Assembly: GCA_033722075.1 (NCBI GenBank)
Contig: JAWVZU010000047.1
Span: 1 to 17,587, forward strand
Direction: 5' to 3'
DNA from: JAWVZU01 sp033722075
GTDB taxonomy: Bacteria; Pseudomonadota; Gammaproteobacteria; Xanthomonadales; SZUA-38
DNA: 17,587 bases
The notes under the pieces are model-generated. The model searched no databases, was not told where the DNA came from, and saw nothing but the letters and a program-made list of their open reading frames with translations. Made by a program: the position numbers and the translations under genes. This document shows positions 1-9,261 of this stretch, one piece after another. Within the stretch, counting starts at the first letter, position 1; every line of letters starts with the position of its first letter.

Positions 1-175
1 ATGATGTGCTACACTTCCCCGCTGCCCCGAGCGGGTTCATCGGAACAGGGGCGACCGAGTAACAAGAAAAAATGCGGCCAGCGGCGCGGATCCGCGGCCG
101 TCGGGATGGGCTCGGCACCGTAGCGACCCCCCACCAAGAGAATTCAGTACCCGGAAACAACCAATCAGGTCTCAT

Positions 176-182
176 AAGGGAG
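176..182 (+). promoter_or_regulatory. Ribosome binding site that sets the hppA start
   Basis: The sequence AAGGGAG lies 10 bases before the ATG at 193. The same frame also has a TTG at 184, but that is only 1 base after this site, too close for initiation. The ATG at 193 is therefore preferred. It also gives the usual short hydrophobic N-terminus of the family. Confidence 0.7.
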
Positions 183-192
183 ATTGTTCGGC

Positions 193-2331
<2,139 letters not shown>

Positions 2332-2355
2332 TAGCCAAGCCGTGGAAGCAAACCG

Positions 2356-2386
2356 AAACAGCCCGCCGCGTGCGGGCTGTTTTGTT
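2356..2386 (+). terminator. Intrinsic terminator of hppA
   Basis: A perfect 11-bp stem (AAACAGCCCGC, 2356-2366, pairing with GCGGGCTGTTT, 2372-2382) encloses the 5-base loop CGCGT. The 3' arm runs into TTTTGTTT. The stem is GC-rich at the loop and A/T at the base, as in a Rho-independent terminator, and it lies just after the hppA stop. Confidence 0.9.
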
Positions 2387-2475
2387 TACCCCGGCCGAAT
2401 TGTGGTGGCGCCATGAATCGCCCACAATCCCGGACTCCACTGGGGTGCCCTGGCGACCACGATGAATGCACGAGC

Positions 2476-3264
2476 ATGACCGAGAGCGACGACTGGCAAG
2501 CTGGCTTGTGCCGGGTGCTGTGGCTCGGCGGCTGCCTGCTCGCGTCCGCCGGTCTGGCGGGGGCAGGGGAAACCCGCTTTGTCGGCTATGCTTACAGCCC
2601 CGACAGCGACGAACTGGTCTATTCGGAAATCCACCGGGAGAGGTTGGGGGAGAGCGGGCAAACGATCCTGTTGACGGAATACCGCGATCCGAACGGGGTT
2701 GTGTTTGCGACTCGTGAGGTCCGCTTCGAGGGACTGGATCCGACGCCGACCTTTGAATTGAGTGACCGGCGGATCGATTACGTCGAAGGCGCCGTGGACC
2801 AGGGCGAAAAGCTGCTTGTCTACAAGGTTGTCAAGGGGCACCGCCAGGAGGAGACACTCACCCCGGGCCAACGGCCGCTGGTGGTTGATGCCGGGTTCGA
2901 CCGGTTCATTCAGCGCGAGTGGGAAGTGCTCCAGTCCGAGGCTTTCGTTCGGCTTGATTTCGTCAGTTGCGACCGACTTTCGCTGGTGGCGTTACGCGCT
3001 TCGAAGCATGCCGCGCGCGAGACCCAATATGGGACCGTCAGCGATTTCCGCCTGGAGCCCAACAACTGGTTCTTCCGGCTGCTCGTCGACTCCATCCGCA
3101 TCACCTACCGTGACGAGGACCGGCAGTTGCTCGAGTACGAGGGCATCTCGAACATTCGTGGGGCAGATGGCAGGAGCCTGGTCGTGCGGATCTTTTTCCC
3201 GCCGGAGGAGCGTCAGACCCTTCCGGCGGTGGCCATGGCTGAAGAGACCGTGTCGGCGGATTGA
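2476..3264 (+). CDS. Conserved-looking exported protein of unknown function
   Basis: The product is 262 residues from the ATG at 2476. The frame is open from an ATG at 2413, but the extra 21 residues (rich in Pro, Cys, Asp) look untranslated. Starting at 2476 puts a hydrophobic stretch ending LASAGLAGA near residue 30, which reads as a cleavable signal peptide, so the protein is probably periplasmic. No Shine-Dalgarno sequence is obvious before either ATG. The mature part looks soluble and mixed alpha/beta, with YSPDSDELVYSE near the start, an arginine/aspartate-rich middle, and VVDAGFDRFIQREWEVL around the centre. I have the impression that similar uncharacterised gammaproteobacterial proteins share this layout, but I cannot name a domain. 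It lies between the hppA terminator and yajQ, 71 bases before yajQ. No function is assigned. Confidence 0.75.
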   Translation: MTESDDWQAGLCRVLWLGGCLLASAGLAGAGETRFVGYAYSPDSDELVYSEIHRERLGESGQTILLTEYRDPNGVVFATREVRFEGLDPTPTFELSDRRIDYVEGAVDQGEKLLVYKVVKGHRQEETLTPGQRPLVVDAGFDRFIQREWEVLQSEAFVRLDFVSCDRLSLVALRASKHAARETQYGTVSDFRLEPNNWFFRLLVDSIRITYRDEDRQLLEYEGISNIRGADGRSLVVRIFFPPEERQTLPAVAMAEETVSAD

Positions 3265-3324
3265 TCCCAGCGCTCGCGGATCTCGGCCCCGTGACGTAGG
3301 ATGCGGACCAGTTCAGCATCATGT

Positions 3325-3328
3325 GAGG
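3325..3328 (+). promoter_or_regulatory. Ribosome binding site that sets the yajQ start
   Basis: GAGG lies 7 bases before the ATG at 3336. An in-frame TTG at 3330 is only 1 base away and is rejected. The chosen start gives the family N-terminus MPSFDVVSE. Confidence 0.7.
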
Positions 3329-3335
3329 TTTGTCT

Positions 3336-3818
3336 ATGCCCAGTTTCGATGTGGTTTCGGAAATCGATCACCACGAACTGACCAACGCCGTCGACCAGGC
3401 CAATCGAGAGGTCGCGACGCGCTTCGACTTCAAGGGCAGCGGCGCCAATTTCGAGCTCGACGGCAACCAGATCGCACTCCACGCGCAGGTGGAATTCCAG
3501 CTCCAGCAGATGCTCGACATGCTATACAACAAGCTGGCCAAGCGCGGGATCGACGTCGCCGCGCTCGAAGTCGGCGATCCGGTGATCATGGCCAATACCG
3601 CGACCCAGTCGGTCACCGTCCGGGAGGGCATCGACACCCCCCTGGCCAAGGACATCGTCAAGCGCATCAAGGCCAGCAAGATCAAGGTTCAGGCGACCAT
3701 CCAGGGCGAACAGGTGCGGGTGACCGGTAAGAAGCGGGACGACCTGCAGGCGGTCATCGCGCTCCTCAAGGAAGCGGATCTCGGGGTGCCCCTGCAGTTC
3801 AAGAATTTTCGCGACTGA
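3336..3818 (+). CDS. yajQ: YajQ family nucleotide-binding protein
   Basis: The product is 160 residues, the usual size for the UPF0234/YajQ family. It starts MPSFDVVSEIDHHEL and ends LQFKNFRD, both typical of the family. The fold is known to be two interlocked ferredoxin-like domains. Family members bind nucleic acids or nucleotides, and in Xanthomonas and Pseudomonas YajQ proteins bind cyclic di-GMP and act with a transcription factor in virulence control. Whether this copy does so cannot be read from the sequence. It is a soluble cytoplasmic protein with the expected central KRIKASKIKVQA segment. No convincing terminator follows. The last 20 bases overlap an open frame on the opposite strand (see 3799-4129). 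Confidence 0.96.
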   Translation: MPSFDVVSEIDHHELTNAVDQANREVATRFDFKGSGANFELDGNQIALHAQVEFQLQQMLDMLYNKLAKRGIDVAALEVGDPVIMANTATQSVTVREGIDTPLAKDIVKRIKASKIKVQATIQGEQVRVTGKKRDDLQAVIALLKEADLGVPLQFKNFRD

Positions 3819-4129
3819 TTTCCAAGCGCTGGCTCACGGGCGTAGCGAAGCGGGCCACCTCGAGCCGGTAGAGGTTGCGGACCACGTCTGGTCCTCGCAG
3901 ACGAGACCCTGAGCTAGAATTCGGCGTGCCTTTCACCGAATCGGAGCGGGGCGAGCGGTCCAGCTTGCTGAGGCCTCCGACGCCGGGTTTGAACAGAGGA
4001 CGCGGGATCGCTCCTTGAAACTCGCTTCCGGAAAATAGGGACAGCGGCTTCCCACACGAGGGTCCGCGGGCGTGTGGTAGGATTTTTCGATAGGGAGGAT
4101 TCGGGTGGGGTTCAGTCCGGCTCAGCCAT
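3799..4129 (-). other. Open minus-strand stretch, possible remnant or small ORF
   Basis: Reading the minus strand from about 4129 down to a TGA at 3799-3801 gives roughly 110 codons with no stop, filling most of the otherwise empty gap after yajQ. No ATG opens it. The only plausible start seen is a GTG at 3936, giving 45 residues without a clear ribosome binding site. The last part, translating as DVVRNLYRLEVARF and onward, looks protein-like: 23 of 26 consecutive codons I counted end in G or C. The upstream part does not look coding. I recognise no family. It could be a decayed 3' gene fragment facing yajQ, or chance in GC-rich DNA. Confidence 0.25.
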
Positions 4130-4218
4130 CAGCCAGATATGGTGGATGCTTTGCCGGCGGCCTTGAGAGAGACTCCTGAAGATAATCGATTTGAAATGGT
4201 CTTGTTCCTGGGAGCGCA
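3819..4218. other. 400-base gap between yajQ and the FG-GAP gene
   Basis: No convincing gene lies here. Visible features are the open minus-strand frame described separately, a REP-like string starting GGAAAATAGGGACAG at 4030, and a 7-bp inverted repeat at 4052-4077. A promoter for the FG-GAP gene must lie here, or the gene depends on readthrough from yajQ, but I could not place convincing -35 and -10 boxes with normal spacing. GATAAT at 4181 resembles a -10 box but has no matching -35. Confidence 0.5.
4052..4087 (+). terminator. Weak terminator-like hairpin
   Basis: CCACACG (4052-4058) pairs with CGTGTGG (4071-4077) across a 12-base loop. A run of five T residues (4083-4087) starts 6 bases after the stem. 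The stem is GC-rich, but the loop is long and the T run is displaced, so this may be a weak terminator after yajQ or only an incidental hairpin. Confidence 0.25.
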
Positions 4219-6903
4219 ATGAACGGTAGAAAGAAGCTCGCCGCCGCTGTGCATGTGGCCATAGGAGTCATGGCCGCCATCCCCTTGAGCAACGTGGCCC
4301 AGAACGTGGACCTGGCCGAACTCGGCACCACTCACCCCGGCTTCCGCATTGATGGTATCAACGACCGCGACTACTCTGGCCGCAGCGTCTCCGGCGCCGG
4401 CGATGTCAACGGCGATGGGCTGGACGATGTCATCATCGGGGCTGCTGGCGCCGATCCCGACGGCAAGTACGCCGCCGGGGAGAGTTACGTGGTCTTCGGC
4501 AAGGCCGACGGCACGCCCGTGGACCTGGCCGCGCTGGGCGGTGGCGGTTTCCGAATCGAGGGCATCGACGCAGACGACCGCGCCGGCATCAGCGTCTCGG
4601 GGGCGGGCGACGTCAACGGCGACGGGCTGGACGACCTGATCATCGGGGCGCAGAATGCCCGTTCGTCAGCTGGCGAAAGCTATGTCGTGTTCGGCAAGGC
4701 TGACAGCAATACGGTGGACCTGGCCACTCTGGGCACCGGCGGTTTCCGCATCGACGGCGCCGACCCCGTCGACCTCTCCGGCTTCAGCGTCTCGGGCGCG
4801 GGCGATGTCAATGGCGATGGTCTCGACGACGTGATCATCGGGGCTCGGTATGCTGATCCCGGCGGCCGTTCGGCAGCCGGCGAAAGCTATGTCGTGTTCG
4901 GCAAGGCTGACAGCAACACGGTGGACCTGGCCGCGCTGGGTGCCGGCGGCTTCCGCATCAACGGCATCGATCCGGACGACCAGGCCGGCCGCAGCGTCTC
5001 GCGCGCGGGCGATGTCAATGGCGACGGTCTCGACGACCTGATCATCGGGGCCTGGTTTGCCGATTCCGGCGACACGGATGCCGGCGAAAGCTATGTCGTG
5101 TTCGGCAAGGCCGACGGCAATACCGTGGAACTGGCCGCACTGGGCACGGGCGGCTTTCGCATCGACGGGATCGACTTTTTCGATCTTTCAGGCAAGAGCG
5201 TCTCAGGCGCGGGCGACGTCAACGGCGATGGTCTGGCTGACGTGATCATCGGCGCCTATCGTGCCGCCGTCGGCGGCAATGTGGTAGCTGGCGAGAGCTA
5301 CGTGGTCTTCGGCAAGGCCGACAGTACCACCGTAAATCTGGCCGTGCTGGGTGCCGGCGGCTTCCGCATCGACGGGGTCGACGGGTTCGACAAAGCTGGT
5401 TACAGCGTTTCAGGCGCGGGCGATGTCAATGGCGACGGCCTCGCCGACGTCATCATCGGGGCGACTGGGGGAGCCCCAGGCGGCAATACGAATGCCGGGG
5501 AGAGCTATGTGGTGTTCGGTAAGGCCGACAGCACTGCTGTGGACCTGGCCAGCCTGGGCACCGGCGGCTTCCGAATCGATGGGATCAATGCCAGCGATGG
5601 ATCCGGCCGGAGCGTCTCGGGCGCCGGCGATGTCGACGGCGATGGACTTGCGGACCTGATCGTTGGAACTTCCTTTTCCGATGCTGGTGGCGTGATGTAT
5701 GCCGGTGAAAGCTACGTCGTCTTCGGCGACCAGACCGCCGTCGACACCGGTTCTGTCCCCCCACCCATGGGCCTGGCCGCCGGCGACCGCCTCGGGGGCG
5801 CCGTGGCCACCGACGGCAAGCTCTTTGCGGTCGGCCTGCCCAATGCCGATGTGGGCAGCCCCGACTCCGGGCGCGTCGTGATCTACCGGAACGAAGGTAC
5901 GACCCTGGTCGAGGACGCGGTGATCGACGTGCCCGCCAATCACTTTGCCACCAACTTCGGCGCTTCCCTGGCGCTGGAAGGCGGCCGGCTGGTGGTTGGC
6001 GCGCCGGGGACCATTCCCAGCCAGGCCAAGGGCAACACCGCGCTGCAGGCCGCCATTTTCGAGCGCGCGAACAATGGCGGTTGGACTTTCCGAAAGCCGC
6101 TGTCGCCAATGAACGGCAACGATGGCGACGAATTCGGTGCGTCCGTCTCGCTCGACGATGGCATGGTTGTGGTCGGAGCGCCCGGCGATGCGGAGGGCAT
6201 CGACTCCGGCGCGGTGCACGTCTACAAGATCGACGAGGGCGAGAACATCGTTGGCAGCCGCAAGCTCAAGCCCACCGGGGGCAACTCGGGCGCCCGCTTC
6301 GGCGAGTCTGTGGCGACCCACGCCGGTCGGGTGGCAGTCGGTTCGCCCGGGGGCAAGCCCGCGGGCGCGCTCGCCACGCCTGGCCTGGTGCATGTCTACA
6401 ACCAGATCGGCAACAATCTTGCCGACTTGACGCCGGACGATCCGGTAACCGGGTCCGGGAACGATGGCGACGAATTCGGCGCATCCATCGACCTGGACAG
6501 CGGGCGGCTTCTCGCCGGTTCACCGGGGGACGATGGCGATGCAATGAATGGCGGTGCAGCCTGGGTTCTCGATCCCGAGAACCTCACACAGATACGTCGA
6601 GTCGTGCCGGTGAATCCACAGCCTGGCGCGGCCTTGGGGCGGGCCGTAGCGCTCAACGCCACGGCGCTTGCCGCTGGCGCGCCCGGTCTGGATGGTGGCG
6701 CCGGCGGTGCATTCCGCTTCGATGCAGTCACCTTGGCGCAGACCCGCCTCACCCGTGCCCTGGCCGGCCAGCTGAATCTCGGATCGGCCCTCGCCCTGTC
6801 CTCGGAAGCGCTAGTGGCCGGCGCGCCCGGTACGGCCAGTGAAACCGGCGCGGCCGTGGTCCAGCGCAATCCGGCGCTGATCCATCGGAGCGGGTTCGAA
6901 TAG
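4219..6903 (+). CDS. Secreted FG-GAP (integrin-alpha-like) double beta-propeller protein
   Basis: The product is 894 residues. It starts with a signal peptide (MNGRKKLAAAV, then a hydrophobic run, likely cut near residue 27) and GGAG lies 4 bases before the ATG. Residues 30-507 are seven tandem repeats of about 68 residues. Each has a GFRIDGI-type start, SVSGAGDVNGDGLDD and AGESYVVFGKAD; the DVNGDGLDD loops are Ca2+-binding-type. Residues from about 508 hold seven further FG-GAP units (for example DEFGASVSLDDGMVVVGAPG) without the DxNxDG loop. Seven plus seven suggests two seven-bladed propellers in tandem. The protein ends IHRSGFE with no membrane helix or basic tail. Related repeat proteins act in adhesion or surface binding, but no catalytic domain is visible and the ligand is unknown. 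It converges on the M23 gene, with 98 bases between the stops. Confidence 0.9.
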   Translation: MNGRKKLAAAVHVAIGVMAAIPLSNVAQNVDLAELGTTHPGFRIDGINDRDYSGRSVSGAGDVNGDGLDDVIIGAAGADPDGKYAAGESYVVFGKADGTPVDLAALGGGGFRIEGIDADDRAGISVSGAGDVNGDGLDDLIIGAQNARSSAGESYVVFGKADSNTVDLATLGTGGFRIDGADPVDLSGFSVSGAGDVNGDGLDDVIIGARYADPGGRSAAGESYVVFGKADSNTVDLAALGAGGFRINGIDPDDQAGRSVSRAGDVNGDGLDDLIIGAWFADSGDTDAGESYVVFGKADGNTVELAALGTGGFRIDGIDFFDLSGKSVSGAGDVNGDGLADVIIGAYRAAVGGNVVAGESYVVFGKADSTTVNLAVLGAGGFRIDGVDGFDKAGYSVSGAGDVNGDGLADVIIGATGGAPGGNTNAGESYVVFGKADSTAVDLASLGTGGFRIDGINASDGSGRSVSGAGDVDGDGLADLIVGTSFSDAGGVMYAGESYVVFGDQTAVDTGSVPPPMGLAAGDRLGGAVATDGKLFAVGLPNADVGSPDSGRVVIYRNEGTTLVEDAVIDVPANHFATNFGASLALEGGRLVVGAPGTIPSQAKGNTALQAAIFERANNGGWTFRKPLSPMNGNDGDEFGASVSLDDGMVVVGAPGDAEGIDSGAVHVYKIDEGENIVGSRKLKPTGGNSGARFGESVATHAGRVAVGSPGGKPAGALATPGLVHVYNQIGNNLADLTPDDPVTGSGNDGDEFGASIDLDSGRLLAGSPGDDGDAMNGGAAWVLDPENLTQIRRVVPVNPQPGAALGRAVALNATALAAGAPGLDGGAGGAFRFDAVTLAQTRLTRALAGQLNLGSALALSSEALVAGAPGTASETGAAVVQRNPALIHRSGFE
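4306..5739 (+). repeat. Seven tandem in-gene repeats of about 205 bases
   Basis: These are the DNA repeats behind the first propeller, 1434 bases in seven units (average about 205). The units align along their full length. Units 2 and 3 share almost identical junctions: about 55 bases around 4672 and 4880 differ at one or two sites. Units 1, 6 and 7 are more diverged. This mosaic suggests recent duplication or gene conversion in the middle of the array. Confidence 0.85.
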
Positions 6904-7010
6904 GGGAAGGCAGCAGCGGGTCCAATGCTCGATCCCCAGGATCTTCAAGATCAGGGTGTCCACGATCTCACGGGTGCGGTCCCTGTCAAGGTGCGCGTAA
7001 CCTACGGGTC
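6904..7010 (-). pseudogene. Coding-like remnant in the convergent gap
   Basis: On the minus strand, in a frame different from the M23 gene, about 35 codons translate as a plausible protein segment (HLDRDRTREIVDTLILKIL, then GIEHWTRCC). Of 28 codons checked, 25 end in G or C and common codons dominate (CTG, ATC, GAG, GAC). It has no start of its own and merges at both ends with shadow frames of the neighbouring genes. It may be a leftover of a deleted gene. I recognise no family. Confidence 0.25.
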
Positions 7011-8096
7011 TTGCTTCCAGACAGTGTTTCCCCTCACGGGAGAGTAGTTTTCGGCCCGCGCGCCGCGATTCAAGCGCATTGACTCGAATCTCATCTCCAA
7101 ACCCGTAGCCTGGCTCAACTCGGGGCCGTCCATAACGTGCATGTGGAGATGGGGCTCCGACGAGTTTCCCGAGTTGCCACATAGACCCAGCCTGGCTCCC
7201 ATGGCCACGTCTTGACTTTCTTGCACGCTTACCGAACCGCGTTTGAAATGCGCCAGCAGTACGTACTCATCCGCTTCTGTTCGGATGACGACCGTATTGC
7301 CAGTGAGATCGCGAGGATTCATTTCCCCGACCGCGTTATCCGGCACGTCATTTATGACCTTGACGACCTTCCCCTTGACTGGCGAATAGATCGGCTTTCC
7401 AAAGCAGTAATAGTCGTCGTTCTCGGTGCCATCCGATTTGTGGCTTTTCTTGCTCCAGGGGTGCCGAATGAGAAAATCCACGGCGTTTTTCTGAGCCCTG
7501 GACACCACGTGATAGTTCTGATCGGCGCTCAATCCGCCCCATAGAACCGTCCATCTTTGCCCTTGATGGAAAGGAAGCGAGAGTTCCGAAGCGCTGACAT
7601 GAAGCGGTAGATCTTCATTGTAGTTGCTATCGGTCAAGATAAATCGTGTGAGTCGTCCCCGATCGTCGACGCCGACTCGCATGGCCCAGTCGGTACCGTC
7701 CGCGAAGCGCAGGTAATACACTGCCAGATCCTCACTGTTTCGACGCTGCTTCTCCCTGTCGAAATACTTGAAACGGACCTGTTCGATCCTGCCATGTTCT
7801 CGCTTGTTGAAATTGAGAAAGCCCAGGACCTTTTCCGCGCGGCCGCTTTCCATCAACTGCGGCGCCAAATGTTCTGACAGTGGCTCGATGTCGCTCGAAT
7901 TGAAGACCCCCACGAATCGATCCACGAACTGCCTATATTCCGCCGGCTCCTGCGCTTTCTGCCACGCGACTTTCTGGCGCCACTGCTCCGTGGCAGAATC
8001 TGGCAACGCTTCGGAAGCTGCCGCTGCCTCCATAGCGAGGACCATTGCAACCACGGCGGCTGCGGCTGCGCTCAGCCCAGTTGTCGGTAATGACAT
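7002..8096 (-). CDS. Exported M23-family metallopeptidase
   Basis: The product is 364 residues. An alanine-rich hydrophobic N-terminus ending near residue 27 (MEAAAASEA) looks like a signal peptide, although it lacks basic residues. Residues about 35-180 form a separate domain with FVDRFVGVFNSSD near its start, possibly a DUF3887-like module often paired with hydrolases; this is only a resemblance. Residues about 190-330 are the M23 (lysostaphin/LytM-type) zinc peptidase domain. His196 and Asp207 in NYHVVSRAQKNAVDF are the likely first ligands, LLAHF supplies the later histidine, and EPHLHMHV (His316, His318) is the HxH motif. The ten-residue gap between His196 and Asp207 is longer than in LytM but matches a known variant. 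The expected role is cleavage of peptide bonds in peptidoglycan or another periplasmic substrate. AGGGA lies 6 bases before the start and overlaps the stop of the upstream hydrolase. Confidence 0.88.
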   Translation of the reverse strand: MSLPTTGLSAAAAAVVAMVLAMEAAAASEALPDSATEQWRQKVAWQKAQEPAEYRQFVDRFVGVFNSSDIEPLSEHLAPQLMESGRAEKVLGFLNFNKREHGRIEQVRFKYFDREKQRRNSEDLAVYYLRFADGTDWAMRVGVDDRGRLTRFILTDSNYNEDLPLHVSASELSLPFHQGQRWTVLWGGLSADQNYHVVSRAQKNAVDFLIRHPWSKKSHKSDGTENDDYYCFGKPIYSPVKGKVVKVINDVPDNAVGEMNPRDLTGNTVVIRTEADEYVLLAHFKRGSVSVQESQDVAMGARLGLCGNSGNSSEPHLHMHVMDGPELSQATGLEMRFESMRLNRGARAENYSPVRGNTVWKQDP

Positions 8097-8106
8097 CTAT
8101 CTTCCC

Positions 8107-9168
8107 TCAGTCGCTTCTATTTTCGCGAGCGTGTTCGTAGGCAGCTTGCACGATCGGCGATTTGAACCACACCTCAAACAGGTGCAGGAGCAACGGATCG
8201 CCCCCGGTAAACCTGCTATCGAATTGCTGGAGGTCCACTTTCTTTCTCACCGCCTCGAGACTAGAGGCGCCGGCGGCCACTGCCGCATCCACCTGGGCGG
8301 CCACGCTCGTCAGCACATCGATCAGCAAGGACACATAGGTCGTGTCGCGCTGCACCTGGCCGTGGCCCGGAACCAGCATGTCGTATCCGAGCGCATTCAT
8401 CTTCCGCAATGTCGCCGCCCACTGCTGCGGATAGCTTCCAAATCCATAGGGCGTGGGATGGACAACGACATCGCCGGCGGTCAGGATTTTCTCGTCGGGC
8501 AGCCAGAGCATGGCATCGCCCTCGGTATTCGCATGACCGAGATGGAGGATCTCGATGCGGCGGCCGGGCCGGTGGAGTACAAGGCGCCGGGAAAACGTTT
8601 CGTCGGAGAGATTGTTGCGCGCACCTTTGAGATCCGCAGCGATCTCGTCGGCACCAGCGAGATAATCCTCGTAAAACGAGATGACCTCCGACGGATCCCC
8701 CTCGGCTTTCCCTTTTTCGATTCGCTCCTCCAGGATGCCGACGAGCCGGTCATGGTAACCCTCCCCGGTCACTCGGGGGATGGCGTCCTCATTCCGCCTG
8801 GCCAGTGCACTCCGTGTATTCTCGTGGGAGATGAAGCGTACGTCCGGGTAGTGCCTGCGATACAGGTGAATTCCGAAATTGTGGTCCTGATGCCAGTGGG
8901 TAATGAGCACGACACCGACCGGCTTGTCGGTGATCTTCTTGATTTCCGCGATGACGTTTTCGACATGCTTCGGATAACCGCCATCGACCACGACCACATC
9001 AGACTCGTTGACGATGACGGTGACATTGGCCTGGACCCAGTAGCGCCACGAAGGAACGCGTCGCATGACGTAGACATCGTCTGTCAGTTGCTCGACCGTG
9101 ACCTCGAAGCGCCCGCTCTCGAAGTTGCCGGCCTGGGCGACTGCCGCCAGCAGGAACCCCCCGATCAT
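8107..9168 (-). CDS. Exported metallo-beta-lactamase-fold hydrolase
   Basis: The product is 353 residues from the ATG at 9168. HWHQDH at 91-96 is the HxHxDH zinc motif. The downstream HANTEGD (His and metal-bridging Asp) and PGHG complete the metallo-beta-lactamase-fold site, so a zinc hydrolase is secure. The substrate is not: the fold includes beta-lactamases, glyoxalase II-like thioesterases and lactonases. The N-terminus MIGGFLLAAVAQAGN is a signal peptide core without the usual basic n-region. An upstream in-frame ATT (9187-9189), 6 bases after GGAG, would add seven residues starting MRIFRAV and restore two arginines, so the true start may be there. The gene is 10 bases upstream of the M23 gene and surely shares its transcript. 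A lactam or cell-wall role is an inference from that pairing only. Confidence 0.9.
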   Translation of the reverse strand: MIGGFLLAAVAQAGNFESGRFEVTVEQLTDDVYVMRRVPSWRYWVQANVTVIVNESDVVVVDGGYPKHVENVIAEIKKITDKPVGVVLITHWHQDHNFGIHLYRRHYPDVRFISHENTRSALARRNEDAIPRVTGEGYHDRLVGILEERIEKGKAEGDPSEVISFYEDYLAGADEIAADLKGARNNLSDETFSRRLVLHRPGRRIEILHLGHANTEGDAMLWLPDEKILTAGDVVVHPTPYGFGSYPQQWAATLRKMNALGYDMLVPGHGQVQRDTTYVSLLIDVLTSVAAQVDAAVAAGASSLEAVRKKVDLQQFDSRFTGGDPLLLHLFEVWFKSPIVQAAYEHARENRSD

Positions 9169-9195
9169 TACTGCCCGGAAAATTCTAATCTCACT

Positions 9196-9199
9196 CTCC
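9196..9199 (-). promoter_or_regulatory. Candidate ribosome binding site for an ATT start
   Basis: On the minus strand GGAG ends 6 bases before an ATT codon (9189-9187) in frame with the metallo-hydrolase. The annotated ATG at 9168 lies 27 bases beyond it and has no good site of its own. A GTG at 9194 is only 1 base away and opens an eight-codon frame ending TAA over the ATG. Confidence 0.4.
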
Positions 9200-9261
9200 A
9201 GTCTTGCAGTGGCGGTCAGAGGGTAGCGCCATCGGTGTCGCGATGCGTAGCCAAAAATGCG

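Noticed and set aside
85..96. 12-bp palindrome CGCGGATCCGCG before hppA
   Set aside because: It is single copy, has no loop or T run, and such palindromes are common in GC-rich DNA; no regulator site is recognised.
1..126. 41-codon frame from the ATG pair at the window start, and a hairpin at 18-35
   Set aside because: The translation has no recognisable feature or ribosome site, and the 6-bp hairpin has no T run.
4306..5739. Regular repeats that could be taken for a CRISPR array
   Set aside because: The repeats are about 205 bases, in frame, and encode beta-propeller blades; there are no short repeats with unique spacers.
5410..6393. 327-codon minus-strand open frame
   Set aside because: It is a shadow of the FG-GAP gene; its internal periodicity only mirrors the repeats.
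6940..6952. Palindrome GATCTTCAAGATC between convergent genes
   Set aside because: No T run follows on either strand, and it is explained by the codons ATC TTG AAG ATC in the coding-like remnant.
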